The position numbers and the translations under genes were made by a program. The notes beneath the pieces were generated by a model, which worked only from the letters and a program-made list of their open reading frames with translations, was not told the origin of the DNA and searched no databases. A DNA stretch of 64,000 bases from Neptunomonas marina (GTDB lineage: Bacteria; Pseudomonadota; Gammaproteobacteria; Pseudomonadales; Balneatricaceae): NCBI RefSeq assembly GCF_004005935.1, contig NZ_SACQ01000001.1, forward strand, positions 124,001-188,000, in the 5' to 3' direction. Below are positions 1 through 8,358 of the stretch, piece by piece (position 1 is the first letter of the stretch; each line of letters starts with the position of its first letter).

Positions 1-1293
1 GCGGATATCTTGGTGGGATCACTTGAAACCGCGCCCAATGCTTATATCTCAAAGCCGTTTAGCCGTTCAAAAATTGCCGCGACACTTGATAAGTTGCTAC
101 GGGTTAAGAAGGCCACAGCAAGGCTCGATCAGGCGATGGATGAAGGGCGTTGGGAAGAGGCGGTTAGCCACTGTCACAATCTGATTGAGACCTATCCTGC
201 GCTCAAAGTGTATCTAGAGCGTTTACTGGGTGTTTGTCTACTTGAGTCCGGCCAGTACCGTGAAGCATGTGATCTATTTGCAGCGCTGTCTGCAGTGAGA
301 AAAGTTGTCTGGGCGCAGGTGGGTTTTGGTATCGCGCTCTATCGGCTCGGTGATCATGCAGCGGCGACAGAGGTGTTGCAAGGTGTCATTGATCAGCAGC
401 ATATTTCAGTTGAAGCATTCTCTTGGTTAGCACGTAGTTTGTGGATGGGCGGTGATGCGGGTCAAGCGGTAAGTCTGATGCGTAAGGCCGTTATGCTCCA
501 GCCTACCGTGCCTCAATTGCACTCTGAATTAGGCAATCTCGCCGCGTGGAATAGTGAGTGGGTGATCTCTTTGGAGGCGTTTCGTAAGGCAATGGAGTAT
601 GGCCGTCACTCGATCTATCAAAACCCAGATGACTCGTGTGCGTTTGTTGTGTCGACGTTGGCAGCGAACGAGGGTAAGCCGCTTTCAGATGTGTTAGAGC
701 TTGAAGTGATTCGTACCATGGAGGCCACTGTCCGCGACTTTGATGAGGCGGTTGAGGTGCAATTTCGCTCTCACCTGGTGTTGGCTGATTTTCGTGAACA
801 GGCCGGGAATAGTGCGCTGGTTGCATCAGAGTTACAGCTGGCGGTGGATGCGTTTGAACGGATGACCATTGAGGCACAGTGGTTCTGGATCGAGCCACTA
901 TTAGATCGCGTGTCCGGCACTGAGCATGAGCCGAAAATGCTGAACTATCGCAAGTTTCTAGCCCGCAAAGCCCAAGAGGTGAGCTGGGCAAAATACCATA
1001 ATGAGGGGCGCGCCGCCTATTCAGAAGGCAAGTACGAGGTGGCACTTAATAATATGGTCTCAGCGGCCAAGCAACCTGAAGCAAGTGTGCGTGCCCGGCT
1101 AGATGCCGTTCAGTTGCTAATTGACCGTGGTAAGCACGATAGCGCGATCTTCTCCGAACCGGATTCGGTTGAGTGTTTACATCAAATGGCTAAAACGAGC
1201 TTTGCCCTATGCTCGGATAAACAGCGCGAGCGGTATCAAAAGCTTTATCAAGCCTATTCAGGTGTGCGCCACGCTGCCGATAATACTGAATAA
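1..1293 (+). CDS. Response-regulator receiver/TPR protein (5' end missing)
   Basis: The reading frame is open from the first base, so the gene begins before the window. The visible N-terminus carries the last strand and helix of a receiver (REC) domain: the SKPFS motif holds the conserved Lys that contacts the phosphorylated Asp, which lies upstream and is not visible. About 390 residues of helical, alanine- and leucine-rich sequence follow, in roughly 34-residue units that read as tetratricopeptide repeats (for example around GQYREACDLF, GDHAAATEVL and GKYEVALNNM). There is no output DNA-binding or enzymatic domain, so signalling by protein contact is inferred. The stop TAA abuts the stop of the convergent next gene with no spacer. 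The link to the adhesin-secretion genes downstream is only positional. Confidence 0.75.
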   Translation, partial: ADILVGSLETAPNAYISKPFSRSKIAATLDKLLRVKKATARLDQAMDEGRWEEAVSHCHNLIETYPALKVYLERLLGVCLLESGQYREACDLFAALSAVRKVVWAQVGFGIALYRLGDHAAATEVLQGVIDQQHISVEAFSWLARSLWMGGDAGQAVSLMRKAVMLQPTVPQLHSELGNLAAWNSEWVISLEAFRKAMEYGRHSIYQNPDDSCAFVVSTLAANEGKPLSDVLELEVIRTMEATVRDFDEAVEVQFRSHLVLADFREQAGNSALVASELQLAVDAFERMTIEAQWFWIEPLLDRVSGTEHEPKMLNYRKFLARKAQEVSWAKYHNEGRAAYSEGKYEVALNNMVSAAKQPEASVRARLDAVQLLIDRGKHDSAIFSEPDSVECLHQMAKTSFALCSDKQRERYQKLYQAYSGVRHAADNTE

Positions 1294-1650
1294 TTAGATC
1301 ACAGGTGAGTCGTCTGAGAGTATTGACGTTGGCTCAATCTCGGGGGCGTCATCATCATTAAGAATACGGCGCGCCAATTTACGATTGAGTAGTTTTTGCT
1401 GAGCTACATCAGGTAACTCAGTGAACATAATCACGTCTTTGGTGATAAGTAGGTCGATAAGATCTTCTAAAATACGCGAAACGGAATTATCTGACTTATT
1501 TAAGTAGTCATCCGGTTGGAAATCAGCATTACCGCCAGAGAGGAAGTCCAGCACCTCGGGACTTTTTAGTGCAATAGGCTCGGCGCCATCTTGGGCTGTT
1601 TCTGTAAGGCCTGTAATGCGGCCCTCGTCATTGCGTATAGCGTAAAGCAT
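1294..1650 (-). CDS. Small conserved protein of unknown function
   Basis: Predicted 118-residue acidic cytoplasmic protein beginning MLYAIRNDEGRI. The ATG at 1650 is chosen over one eight codons upstream because a GAGGAG ribosome-binding site lies about ten bases before it. Proteins of this shape (a short N-terminal beta-hairpin-like segment, an EVLDFL motif, then a helical ILEDLIDLLI/ARRILND region) occur in gammaproteobacteria and, from memory, some are mislabelled as 'tryptophan synthase beta-like'; there is no PLP-binding motif here to justify that name. It is convergent with the receiver-TPR gene and divergent from the type I secretion operon. Function unknown. Confidence 0.7.
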   Translation of the reverse strand: MLYAIRNDEGRITGLTETAQDGAEPIALKSPEVLDFLSGGNADFQPDDYLNKSDNSVSRILEDLIDLLITKDVIMFTELPDVAQQKLLNRKLARRILNDDDAPEIEPTSILSDDSPVI

Positions 1651-1717
1651 CTGAAGCGCTCTCCTCGGTAACAACGGATGCTAGTATGTTAGGCTCTATT
1701 AGGATTTGGTCAAGAAA

Positions 1718-3838
1718 ATGGAAGAAGTACAAGATCCGCTGTTAGGGTGCCTTGTGCACTTAACCCATCAGAACCACCGCCCCATGACGGGTGATGTTTT
1801 ACGCGATGGTTTGCCGCTTGAAAACGGCGCACTCACTCCAAAACTATTCATCCGTGCCGCTAAGCGCGCGGGATTTTCTTCACGTATTACCCAACGCCCT
1901 TTACAAAAAATCTCGCCATTGACCTTGCCTGCTGTGCTGTTACTCGAAGGTGACAACGCCTGTGTGCTGCAAGAACTCGACCTAGCAAGCGGTGAAGCGA
2001 CAGTCTATCAACCCGAGAGTGGTGGTGCTCATCGACTGGCGATTGAAGAGCTAGAGCGTGCTTACACAGGCTACGCTATTTTTGTTCGTCTGGAGTATCG
2101 CTTCACTGAGCGTGTCTCCAAAGTGCTAGATCAGCAGGAGGGACACTGGTTCTGGGGCACAATACGGCGTTCGGCGGGTATCTATCGCGATGTTTTGATC
2201 GCCTCGTTTTTAATTAACCTTTTTGTTCTTGCTAACCCGCTCTTCGTGATGAACGTCTACGACCGAGTGGTGCCAAACGCCGCAATCGAGACGCTCTGGG
2301 TACTCGCCATTGGGGTATTCATTGTGTTTCTTTTTGATTTTGGCTTGAAAATGCTGCGAGCTCACTTTATTGAGCTTGCGGGTAAGAAAACAGATATCTT
2401 GCTTTCATCATTGCTGTTCGAGAAGGTCATGTCGCTGCAGTATGGCGCGATGCCACGCTCTGTTGGCGCATTTGCGAATAACTTGCGGGAATTTGATGCG
2501 ATCAAGACATTCCTGAGTTCCTCGACGAATAGCGTTCTGATCGATATTCCCTTCGCCGTGCTGTTCCTCTTGGTGATCTGGATGATCGGAGGGCCGCTTG
2601 TGTTTGTGCCGCTTGCCGGGGTGCCGTTGATCATTCTCTATTCTCTTGTGGTTAAGGGGCGCTTGCGCGCGGCTATTGAGCGTACTTTCACCTCTTCAGC
2701 GAAAAAGAATGCGATTTTGGTTGAAGCTTTAACCGCGATGGAGACCGTCAAGACGCAGCGCGCGTCGTCTACTTTGCAGCTCCAGTGGGAACAGGCGGTC
2801 GGCTACATCGCAAAGTGGAGTATGCAGGCGAAGATGATCTCAACATCGGTGACCTCGTTTGCCGGTTGGGTCACTCAAGTATCTTCAGTTGCGCTGGTGA
2901 TTACGGGCGTCTACTTGATTGCTGAGCGGGAGCTATCGATGGGCGCATTGATAGCATGTGTCATTCTATCTGGGCGAGTTCTGCAACCGATGGCCCAAGT
3001 AGCAAGCTTGATTGCTAGCTATCATCAATCTCGCACGGCGCTTGAGGCGCTTGATCAAATCATGCAGCTGCCGAGTGAGCGTGAAAGCGACCAGCAGTAC
3101 GTTCACCGCCCCACACTGGATGGCAATATCGCTTTTCGTAATGTTCAGTTTGCTTACCCCAGTGCGGATAATGTTTCGCTAGAGAAAGTGAGCTTCAACA
3201 TTAATGCCGGTGAGAAAGTGGCACTGATAGGCCGCATCGGGTCGGGTAAAACGACCATCGAGAAGCTGATGCTGGGGCTTTATCGGCCGACAGAGGGAAG
3301 TATTCGTTTAGACGGTATCGATATCAACCAGATCGATCCTGTGGACCTGCGGCGCAGCATCGGTTATGTGCCGCAAGATATCATGCTGTTTGATGGCTCT
3401 GTACGTGAAAATATCGTTATGGGGGCTGCGGAGGTTAGTGATGATGTATTGCTGCGTGCCGCCGAGTTGGCAGGTGTTGATCATTTTGTAAATCGCCACC
3501 CGCGCGGTTTTGATATGCCGGTTGGCGAGCGCGGAAGTGCACTTTCTGGCGGGCAAAAACAGGCGATTGCGATCGCTCGGGCGCTGATCCATTCACCGAA
3601 TATCCTCATCTTAGATGAGCCAACTAACTCAATGGATAACTCATCTGAAGAGTTTTTACGTGCTCAGTTTGCGAATTATGCGAAAGATAAAACGCTAGTT
3701 CTGGTGACGCATAAAATGTCACTACTTTCGCTGGTGGATCGCATTATCGTTATAGATGCAGGCAATGTCGTTGCAGATGGTCCAAAGGCTGCGGTGCTAG
3801 ACGCACTGAAGCAAGGGCGCTTACATATTAAGAAGTGA
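1718..3838 (+). CDS. lapB: Type I secretion ABC transporter, LapB-like
   Basis: Inner-membrane ABC exporter of about 706 residues for a type I secretion system. In order: an N-terminal C39-peptidase-like domain (about 1-125), a six-helix transmembrane domain (about 155-450) and an ATPase domain with Walker A GRIGSGKT (about 505-512), signature LSGGQ and Walker B ILILDEP. In the peptidase-like domain the catalytic Cys position of the usual DCG motif reads Pro (QDPLLGC), so it should be a non-cleaving C39-like docking domain, as in HlyB- and LapB-type exporters. ATG 1718 is preferred; the TTG at 1706 sits almost on top of the only AGGA. It is followed after 7 bases by the membrane-fusion gene. 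The substrate, probably a large RTX/LapA-type adhesin, is not in the window. Confidence 0.85.
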   Translation: MEEVQDPLLGCLVHLTHQNHRPMTGDVLRDGLPLENGALTPKLFIRAAKRAGFSSRITQRPLQKISPLTLPAVLLLEGDNACVLQELDLASGEATVYQPESGGAHRLAIEELERAYTGYAIFVRLEYRFTERVSKVLDQQEGHWFWGTIRRSAGIYRDVLIASFLINLFVLANPLFVMNVYDRVVPNAAIETLWVLAIGVFIVFLFDFGLKMLRAHFIELAGKKTDILLSSLLFEKVMSLQYGAMPRSVGAFANNLREFDAIKTFLSSSTNSVLIDIPFAVLFLLVIWMIGGPLVFVPLAGVPLIILYSLVVKGRLRAAIERTFTSSAKKNAILVEALTAMETVKTQRASSTLQLQWEQAVGYIAKWSMQAKMISTSVTSFAGWVTQVSSVALVITGVYLIAERELSMGALIACVILSGRVLQPMAQVASLIASYHQSRTALEALDQIMQLPSERESDQQYVHRPTLDGNIAFRNVQFAYPSADNVSLEKVSFNINAGEKVALIGRIGSGKTTIEKLMLGLYRPTEGSIRLDGIDINQIDPVDLRRSIGYVPQDIMLFDGSVRENIVMGAAEVSDDVLLRAAELAGVDHFVNRHPRGFDMPVGERGSALSGGQKQAIAIARALIHSPNILILDEPTNSMDNSSEEFLRAQFANYAKDKTLVLVTHKMSLLSLVDRIIVIDAGNVVADGPKAAVLDALKQGRLHIKK

Positions 3839-3845
3839 GAGCGGT

Positions 3846-5171
3846 ATGGATAAGCAGGTGGATAAAGCGGATTTAAAGTATATGTCGAGCGTGAGCGAGG
3901 CGATGCTGGAGCAAACTCCCGCCGCGGCGCGATTACTTCTTTGGGTGATGGTGCTATTTGTCGCAATCGCGATAGCATGGGCTGCGAACGCACCGTTGGA
4001 TGAGATCAGTCGCGGGCCGGGTGAAGTGGTCCCTTCGCGCCAATTACAAGTGGTGCAGAACCTAGAAGGCGGGATCATCTCCGATATCTTGGTCGCGGAG
4101 GGCGACTTAGTTGAAAAAGGGCAGGTCTTGCTACGAATCGATGCTACCCGGTTTGCCAGCTCGTTTAATGAAAACAAGGTGCGAGAGTTTGAGCTGGTAG
4201 CAAAAGCTGCGCGTTTAACAGCTGAAGCAGAGGGCAAAGAGTTTGCGGCGCCTGATGATTTTCCTGCAGAGTATCGTTCGATTCTCGATCAGGAGAAAAC
4301 ACTATACAGAGCTAGAAAAAGCGAGCTGCGTGCCAATCTTGACGTGTTAGGTCAACAAGTTGAGCAAAAGAAGCAGGAGCTGCGCCAAGCTAAGTCGAAG
4401 CGTTCGCAGCTATCGGGTAGCTACAGCTTGCTGCGTAAAGAGTTAAAGATCACCGAACCGCTGTTCAAAGAGGGGGTGATATCGGAAGTTGAATATCTGC
4501 GCTTGCGCCGTCAGGTCAATGACTTGTCGGGTGAGCTGCGTGACATTCGTCTCAGTATGCCGCGTATCGAGTCAACGATTGCAGAGACGCAAAAGAAGCT
4601 GGATGAGGCGACCTTCCGTTTCGAGAGTTTGGCTCGCCAAGAGCTAAATGAAACCACATCCGAGATAGCGCGCCTTCAGGAGGCACTGGGTGGTATGCAA
4701 GATAGGATCACCCGTACGGAGGTAAAAGCGCCGGTCAAAGGTACGGTGAAGCAGCTGTTGGTTAATACAATAGAGGGCGTGGTACAGCCTGGGGATGAGC
4801 TCTTGAATATCGTTCCTTGGGAAGATCGCTTACTCATTGAAGCTGAGCTTAAACCGTCAGACATAGCGAACGTCACCGTCGGGTTGCCAGCGGTTGTTAA
4901 AGTGTCTGCCTATGACTTTAGCATCTATGGCGGCGTCGACGCGCGCGTGGTGTTTGTCTCGCCAAGTACCGTGTTAGACGAGGAGGGTGAGCCGCACTAT
5001 ATTGTTAGATTAGAGGCTGAAAAACCTTATGTTGATGGTAAGTCGAAGCAGTTACCGCTTATGACGGGGATGACCGTGAGTGTTGATATTCTGACCGGTG
5101 AAAAAACCGTACTAGACTATCTACTGAAGCCTATATTGAAGGCCAGAAGTGCAGCATTAACGGAACGTTAA
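3846..5171 (+). CDS. lapC: Type I secretion membrane-fusion protein, HlyD/LapC-like
   Basis: Predicted 441-residue periplasmic adaptor joining the ABC exporter to the outer-membrane channel. A short cytoplasmic N-terminus precedes one transmembrane helix (about residues 29-48, rich in Val, Ala and Ile), then a lipoyl-like half-motif (QNLEGGIISDILVAEGD), a long coiled-coil region (about 120-290, Gln/Glu/Lys/Leu-rich) and the second lipoyl half with a beta-barrel (VKAPVKGTVKQL onward). This is the standard HlyD/LapC order and length. It starts 7 bases after the exporter stop, so the two are probably co-transcribed and translationally linked. Confidence 0.88.
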   Translation: MDKQVDKADLKYMSSVSEAMLEQTPAAARLLLWVMVLFVAIAIAWAANAPLDEISRGPGEVVPSRQLQVVQNLEGGIISDILVAEGDLVEKGQVLLRIDATRFASSFNENKVREFELVAKAARLTAEAEGKEFAAPDDFPAEYRSILDQEKTLYRARKSELRANLDVLGQQVEQKKQELRQAKSKRSQLSGSYSLLRKELKITEPLFKEGVISEVEYLRLRRQVNDLSGELRDIRLSMPRIESTIAETQKKLDEATFRFESLARQELNETTSEIARLQEALGGMQDRITRTEVKAPVKGTVKQLLVNTIEGVVQPGDELLNIVPWEDRLLIEAELKPSDIANVTVGLPAVVKVSAYDFSIYGGVDARVVFVSPSTVLDEEGEPHYIVRLEAEKPYVDGKSKQLPLMTGMTVSVDILTGEKTVLDYLLKPILKARSAALTER

Positions 5172-5255
5172 TCAACAGTTGTATAGCGTCTGTCGGCTTG
5201 AGCTGGGCAAGCGAGAACAGGGACGAGCAAGTTAACCCGGCGCATAAGGTAAGCG

Positions 5256-5867
5256 ATGAAGTTATTTTTTCTTGTGCACAACAATGAAGTAGAGGCCCGT
5301 TGGTGCCGTTTTGCCGAGAGTGTGGGAGCTGAGGTTGCAAAAAAACTTGAGCTTGCTGAACCGACCGAAGCGATTGGCTTGGTTCACATCTCTTCGGTAG
5401 CACCTGCGGAAATTGATGGATTGTGTCAGCGCTTACCGGCTTTGAAGTGGATAGCGTTATCTGATGTACCTAATGACCGCGAAGGGTTATCCTTGTTGGG
5501 GCAGGGCTTTCGTGGCTACTTGAATGCATATCCGACTGCTTCCGTTTTTGCAGAAGTTTTGGCAGTCGTTGCACGAAATGATATTTGGGCTGGCCCCGCG
5601 CTAACGCAAAAGCTGCTAAAGCAGTTTCTGCAGCAACAAAGTGGTGGTATTGATGAAGTGGAGCCACCGCAAGAAAATTATCAGCTAACTGAGCGTGAGT
5701 CTGGTGTATTAGATTTGCTGCTGGTTGGATGCTCCAATAAGGAAATTGCGAGAGAGCTGAACATAACAGAACGGACAGTGAAGTCACATGTCACTTCGAT
5801 CTTAAAAAAAACAGAAACGAAAGATCGTTTAACTCTTATTTTGAAGCTTAATAAGCAGGCAGTTTAA
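5256..5867 (+). CDS. LuxR-type regulator with a degenerate receiver domain
   Basis: Predicted 203-residue protein in two parts. Residues 1-125 have the alternating strand/helix pattern of a receiver domain; residues 140-203 are a LuxR/NarL-type DNA-binding domain (LTERESGVLDLL, then the helix-turn-helix SNKEIARELNITERTVKSHV). The receiver part lacks the acidic pair near the N-terminus (LVHNNEV instead of VDD), has no Asp at the expected phosphorylation strand (LVHISS), and Asn replaces the conserved Lys (RGYLNAY). Phosphorylation is therefore unlikely and the domain may sense a protein or ligand instead. It lies between the HlyD-like and TolC-like genes, which suggests that it controls the secretion operon or its adhesin. 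Confidence 0.8.
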   Translation: MKLFFLVHNNEVEARWCRFAESVGAEVAKKLELAEPTEAIGLVHISSVAPAEIDGLCQRLPALKWIALSDVPNDREGLSLLGQGFRGYLNAYPTASVFAEVLAVVARNDIWAGPALTQKLLKQFLQQQSGGIDEVEPPQENYQLTERESGVLDLLLVGCSNKEIARELNITERTVKSHVTSILKKTETKDRLTLILKLNKQAV

Positions 5868-5900
5868 GGCGGCTTGTCTGCACTGAAGGGGATGTCAGTG

Positions 5901-7202
5901 ATGTTAAAACGCAAATTGTTAGCACTCGCTATTACGGTAGCCGCAGCGCAACAGGTGAGCGCCGGTTCTCTGGCTGAAGTTGTCGCTGAGGCCGTTATTG
6001 CTCACCCAGAAGTTAAGGCGGCGCTTTATGCAAAGCAAGCTGCTGAGCAAGAGATTGCGCAAGCTAAAGGCGGTTATTTACCTTCCGTTGATATCGCGGC
6101 GGGTATTGGTTACGAGTGGACTCGTAACCCAACGACCGATAGCCGTGGAGATGGTGACGCCGATACAACGCGTCGTGAAGCGGCGTTGAGCATTCGTCAA
6201 ATGTTGTTTGATGGCTCCCGCACAAAAAGCGAAGTAGCGCGTTTTACGGCAAAGACAAATGCCTTGAATTACCGCGTCAAGGAAGTTGCTGAAGAGAAAG
6301 CGCTCGAGATTGCGCGAGCCTACCTAGAAGTGCTGAAGCGCGAAGAGCTTTACAAGCAAGCGAATGAATCTTACTACAGCCATGTCAAAGTGTTTGATCA
6401 GATTCGTCGTCGCTCTGAATCAGGCTTAGGGGCTAGATCTGCAGTTGATCAGGCTCAAGGCCGTTTAGCGCTATCTGAGGTGAATTTGCTGGCTGCTGAA
6501 AACAATCTTCAGGATGCAAAAGCGACTTATCTGAAAGTTGCGGGCTCTATGCCGCCGACATCACCAGAAGCGCCAGAGAATATTTCGGGGCTGCCTGGCT
6601 CTTCAGAAGAGGCGGTAAAGATTGCCTTAGACAATCATCCGACGCTGCGTGTCGCGCAGCGTGATATCGAAGAAGCGCAAGCGCAGTATCGTGCGGCCAA
6701 GAGTGCAATGCTCCCAACGGTAACCTTTGAGGTTGATCGCACTTGGAACCACGATATTGATGGTGTAGACGGTCATAACGAAGATCTAACAGCGATGGTG
6801 CGGATGCGCTATAACCTGTTCAATGGTGGTAGTGATAAAGCACGTATCCAGCAGACGTTGCAGGAGATCGATCAAGCCGTTGAGATCCAGAGCAATGCTC
6901 ACCGCCAGACGGTTGAAGCCGTCGAGCTATCTTGGAACGCATATGAAATTCTAGGTAAGCAGTTGCCGTTTTTGGAGCAACACGTTGAGTCTAGCGCGGC
7001 GACACGTACCTCTTACGAGAAGCAGTTCAATATCGGCCAGCGTTCGTTGCTGGACTTATTGGATACGGAAAACGAAGTCTTCGCTGCGAAAAACGCTTTT
7101 ATTAGTGGCAAGTATGACTACCTGATCGCTCAGTATCGACTGCTTAACGGTATGGGTGAAATACTTGATGTTATGGGCGTGAAGATCGCTGACTCGATGT
7201 AA
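5901..7202 (+). CDS. TolC-family outer-membrane secretion channel
   Basis: Predicted 433-residue outer-membrane factor completing the type I secretion system; LapE/AggA-type by context. The start at 5901 (MLKRKLLALAIT) gives a clean signal peptide ending around VSAGS and has an AAGGGG ribosome-binding site about nine bases upstream; two earlier in-frame starts (5874 TTG, 5892 ATG) fit the site less well. Two homologous halves rich in Gln/Ala coiled coil follow, each with the paired pattern of TolC (RREAALSIRQMLFDGSRT in the first and AMVRMRYNLFNGGSD in the second). It is followed by a strong terminator, so it is the last gene of the operon. Confidence 0.87.
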   Translation: MLKRKLLALAITVAAAQQVSAGSLAEVVAEAVIAHPEVKAALYAKQAAEQEIAQAKGGYLPSVDIAAGIGYEWTRNPTTDSRGDGDADTTRREAALSIRQMLFDGSRTKSEVARFTAKTNALNYRVKEVAEEKALEIARAYLEVLKREELYKQANESYYSHVKVFDQIRRRSESGLGARSAVDQAQGRLALSEVNLLAAENNLQDAKATYLKVAGSMPPTSPEAPENISGLPGSSEEAVKIALDNHPTLRVAQRDIEEAQAQYRAAKSAMLPTVTFEVDRTWNHDIDGVDGHNEDLTAMVRMRYNLFNGGSDKARIQQTLQEIDQAVEIQSNAHRQTVEAVELSWNAYEILGKQLPFLEQHVESSAATRTSYEKQFNIGQRSLLDLLDTENEVFAAKNAFISGKYDYLIAQYRLLNGMGEILDVMGVKIADSM

Positions 7203-7280
7203 AATGCCGCAGTGACCAAAAGGTCTCGTTTGCAATTTAAAGGCTGCGCAATATAAAATTCGCGGGCCTATAGTCACAAG

Positions 7281-7313
7281 AAGGGCTGCTGCTAGGCGGC
7301 CCTTTCTATTTTT
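7281..7313 (+). terminator. Rho-independent terminator after the type I secretion operon
   Basis: A 9-bp stem (AAGGGCTGC / GCGGCCCTT, one G-T wobble) with a 6-base TGCTAG loop is followed directly by TCTATTTTT. It ends transcription from the TolC-family gene just before the mevalonate operon. Confidence 0.9.
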
Positions 7314-7320
7314 GGTTGAT

Positions 7321-8358
7321 ATGAAATCACATAAAATTTTAGAAGCACCTATTCCGATGCGTTGGGTCGGCCCTGTTAAGATATCGGGGCCGGTTTTGGA
7401 AGAGAAACTATCTGTTCCCCTCGCCACTTATGAAACGCCTTTGTGGCCCTCTGTGGGGCGCGGCGCTCGTATCTCTGCGCTTACTGAAGCGGGTATTCGT
7501 ACAACGGTACTGGATGAGCGTATGACGCGCTCGATTCTGCTTGAGGCGGACGATGCGACAGCTGCGATGCTGGCGGTTGAGTCGATTAAGGCTCGCCGAG
7601 CAGATCTAAATGATGTGGTGGCTACGTCTAGCCGGTTTGCTAACTTGATTGAAATCAACAGTCAAGTTGTGGCGAACCTGATCTACCTGCGCTTAGAGTT
7701 TACGACAGGTGATGCATCTGGGCACAACATGGTGACCAATGCAGCGGATAAGCTGATTCCATGGATCTTATCTGAGTATCCACAACTGCGTTACTCCTCT
7801 ATCTCGGGTAACTACTGCTCCGACAAAAAAGCCACGGCCGTCAATGGTATTCTAGGTCGCGGTAAATATGTCGTGGCTGAAATTACGATTCCACGTGAGC
7901 TATGCGAGCGCCGTCTGCACACGACGCCAGAAAAAGTCGTGGATCTTAATATCAAGAAAAACTTGATCGGAACCATGATCGCAGGCGGTTTACGCAGTGC
8001 AAACGCGCACTACGCTAATATGTTGCTCGCATTTTATTTAGCTACAGGTCAGGATGCGGCGAATATCATAGAGGGCTCGCAAGGTGTTGTTCACGCTGAA
8101 GTTCGTGATGGCGACCTCTATTTCTCGTGTACCTTACCGAACTTGATCGTCGGCAGTGTCGGCAACGGCAAAGGTATCGATTTCGTAACCGAGAACCTCG
8201 AGAAGTTAGGATGCCGAGCAGACCGCGAGCCAGGTGACAACGCTCGTCGTTTAGCGGCCATTTGTGCGGCAACCGTTTTGTGCGGAGAGCTATCATTGAT
8301 GGCAGCCCAAACAAATCCGGGTGAGCTGATGGAAGCGCATCTTAAGCTGGAGCGTTAA
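7321..8358 (+). CDS. mvaA: Hydroxymethylglutaryl-CoA reductase, class I type
   Basis: Reduces HMG-CoA to mevalonate with NAD(P)H. The predicted protein (345 residues) is a soluble catalytic domain with no membrane anchor. The sequence follows the class I (eukaryote/archaeon-like) pattern rather than the class II bacterial one: catalytic Glu in PLATYETP (E38), Lys in GNYCSDKKATAVNG (K169/K170), Asp in ATGQDAAN (D245) and the C-terminal His in MEAHLKLER (H340), plus the GELSLMAA motif. ATG 7321 is chosen because the TTG nine bases upstream lies inside the terminator T-tract. There is no obvious ribosome-binding site. First gene of the operon; its stop overlaps the next start by one base (TAATG). 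Confidence 0.93.
   Translation: MKSHKILEAPIPMRWVGPVKISGPVLEEKLSVPLATYETPLWPSVGRGARISALTEAGIRTTVLDERMTRSILLEADDATAAMLAVESIKARRADLNDVVATSSRFANLIEINSQVVANLIYLRLEFTTGDASGHNMVTNAADKLIPWILSEYPQLRYSSISGNYCSDKKATAVNGILGRGKYVVAEITIPRELCERRLHTTPEKVVDLNIKKNLIGTMIAGGLRSANAHYANMLLAFYLATGQDAANIIEGSQGVVHAEVRDGDLYFSCTLPNLIVGSVGNGKGIDFVTENLEKLGCRADREPGDNARRLAAICAATVLCGELSLMAAQTNPGELMEAHLKLER

Noticed and set aside
503-1045. 180-residue open frame on the minus strand
   Set aside because: It lies entirely antisense to the TPR protein, is Pro/His/Ser/Thr-rich and has no recognisable domain.
1294-1650. Tryptophan synthase beta-like annotation for the small protein
   Set aside because: The protein is 118 residues with no PLP-binding lysine motif or glycine-rich phosphate loop.
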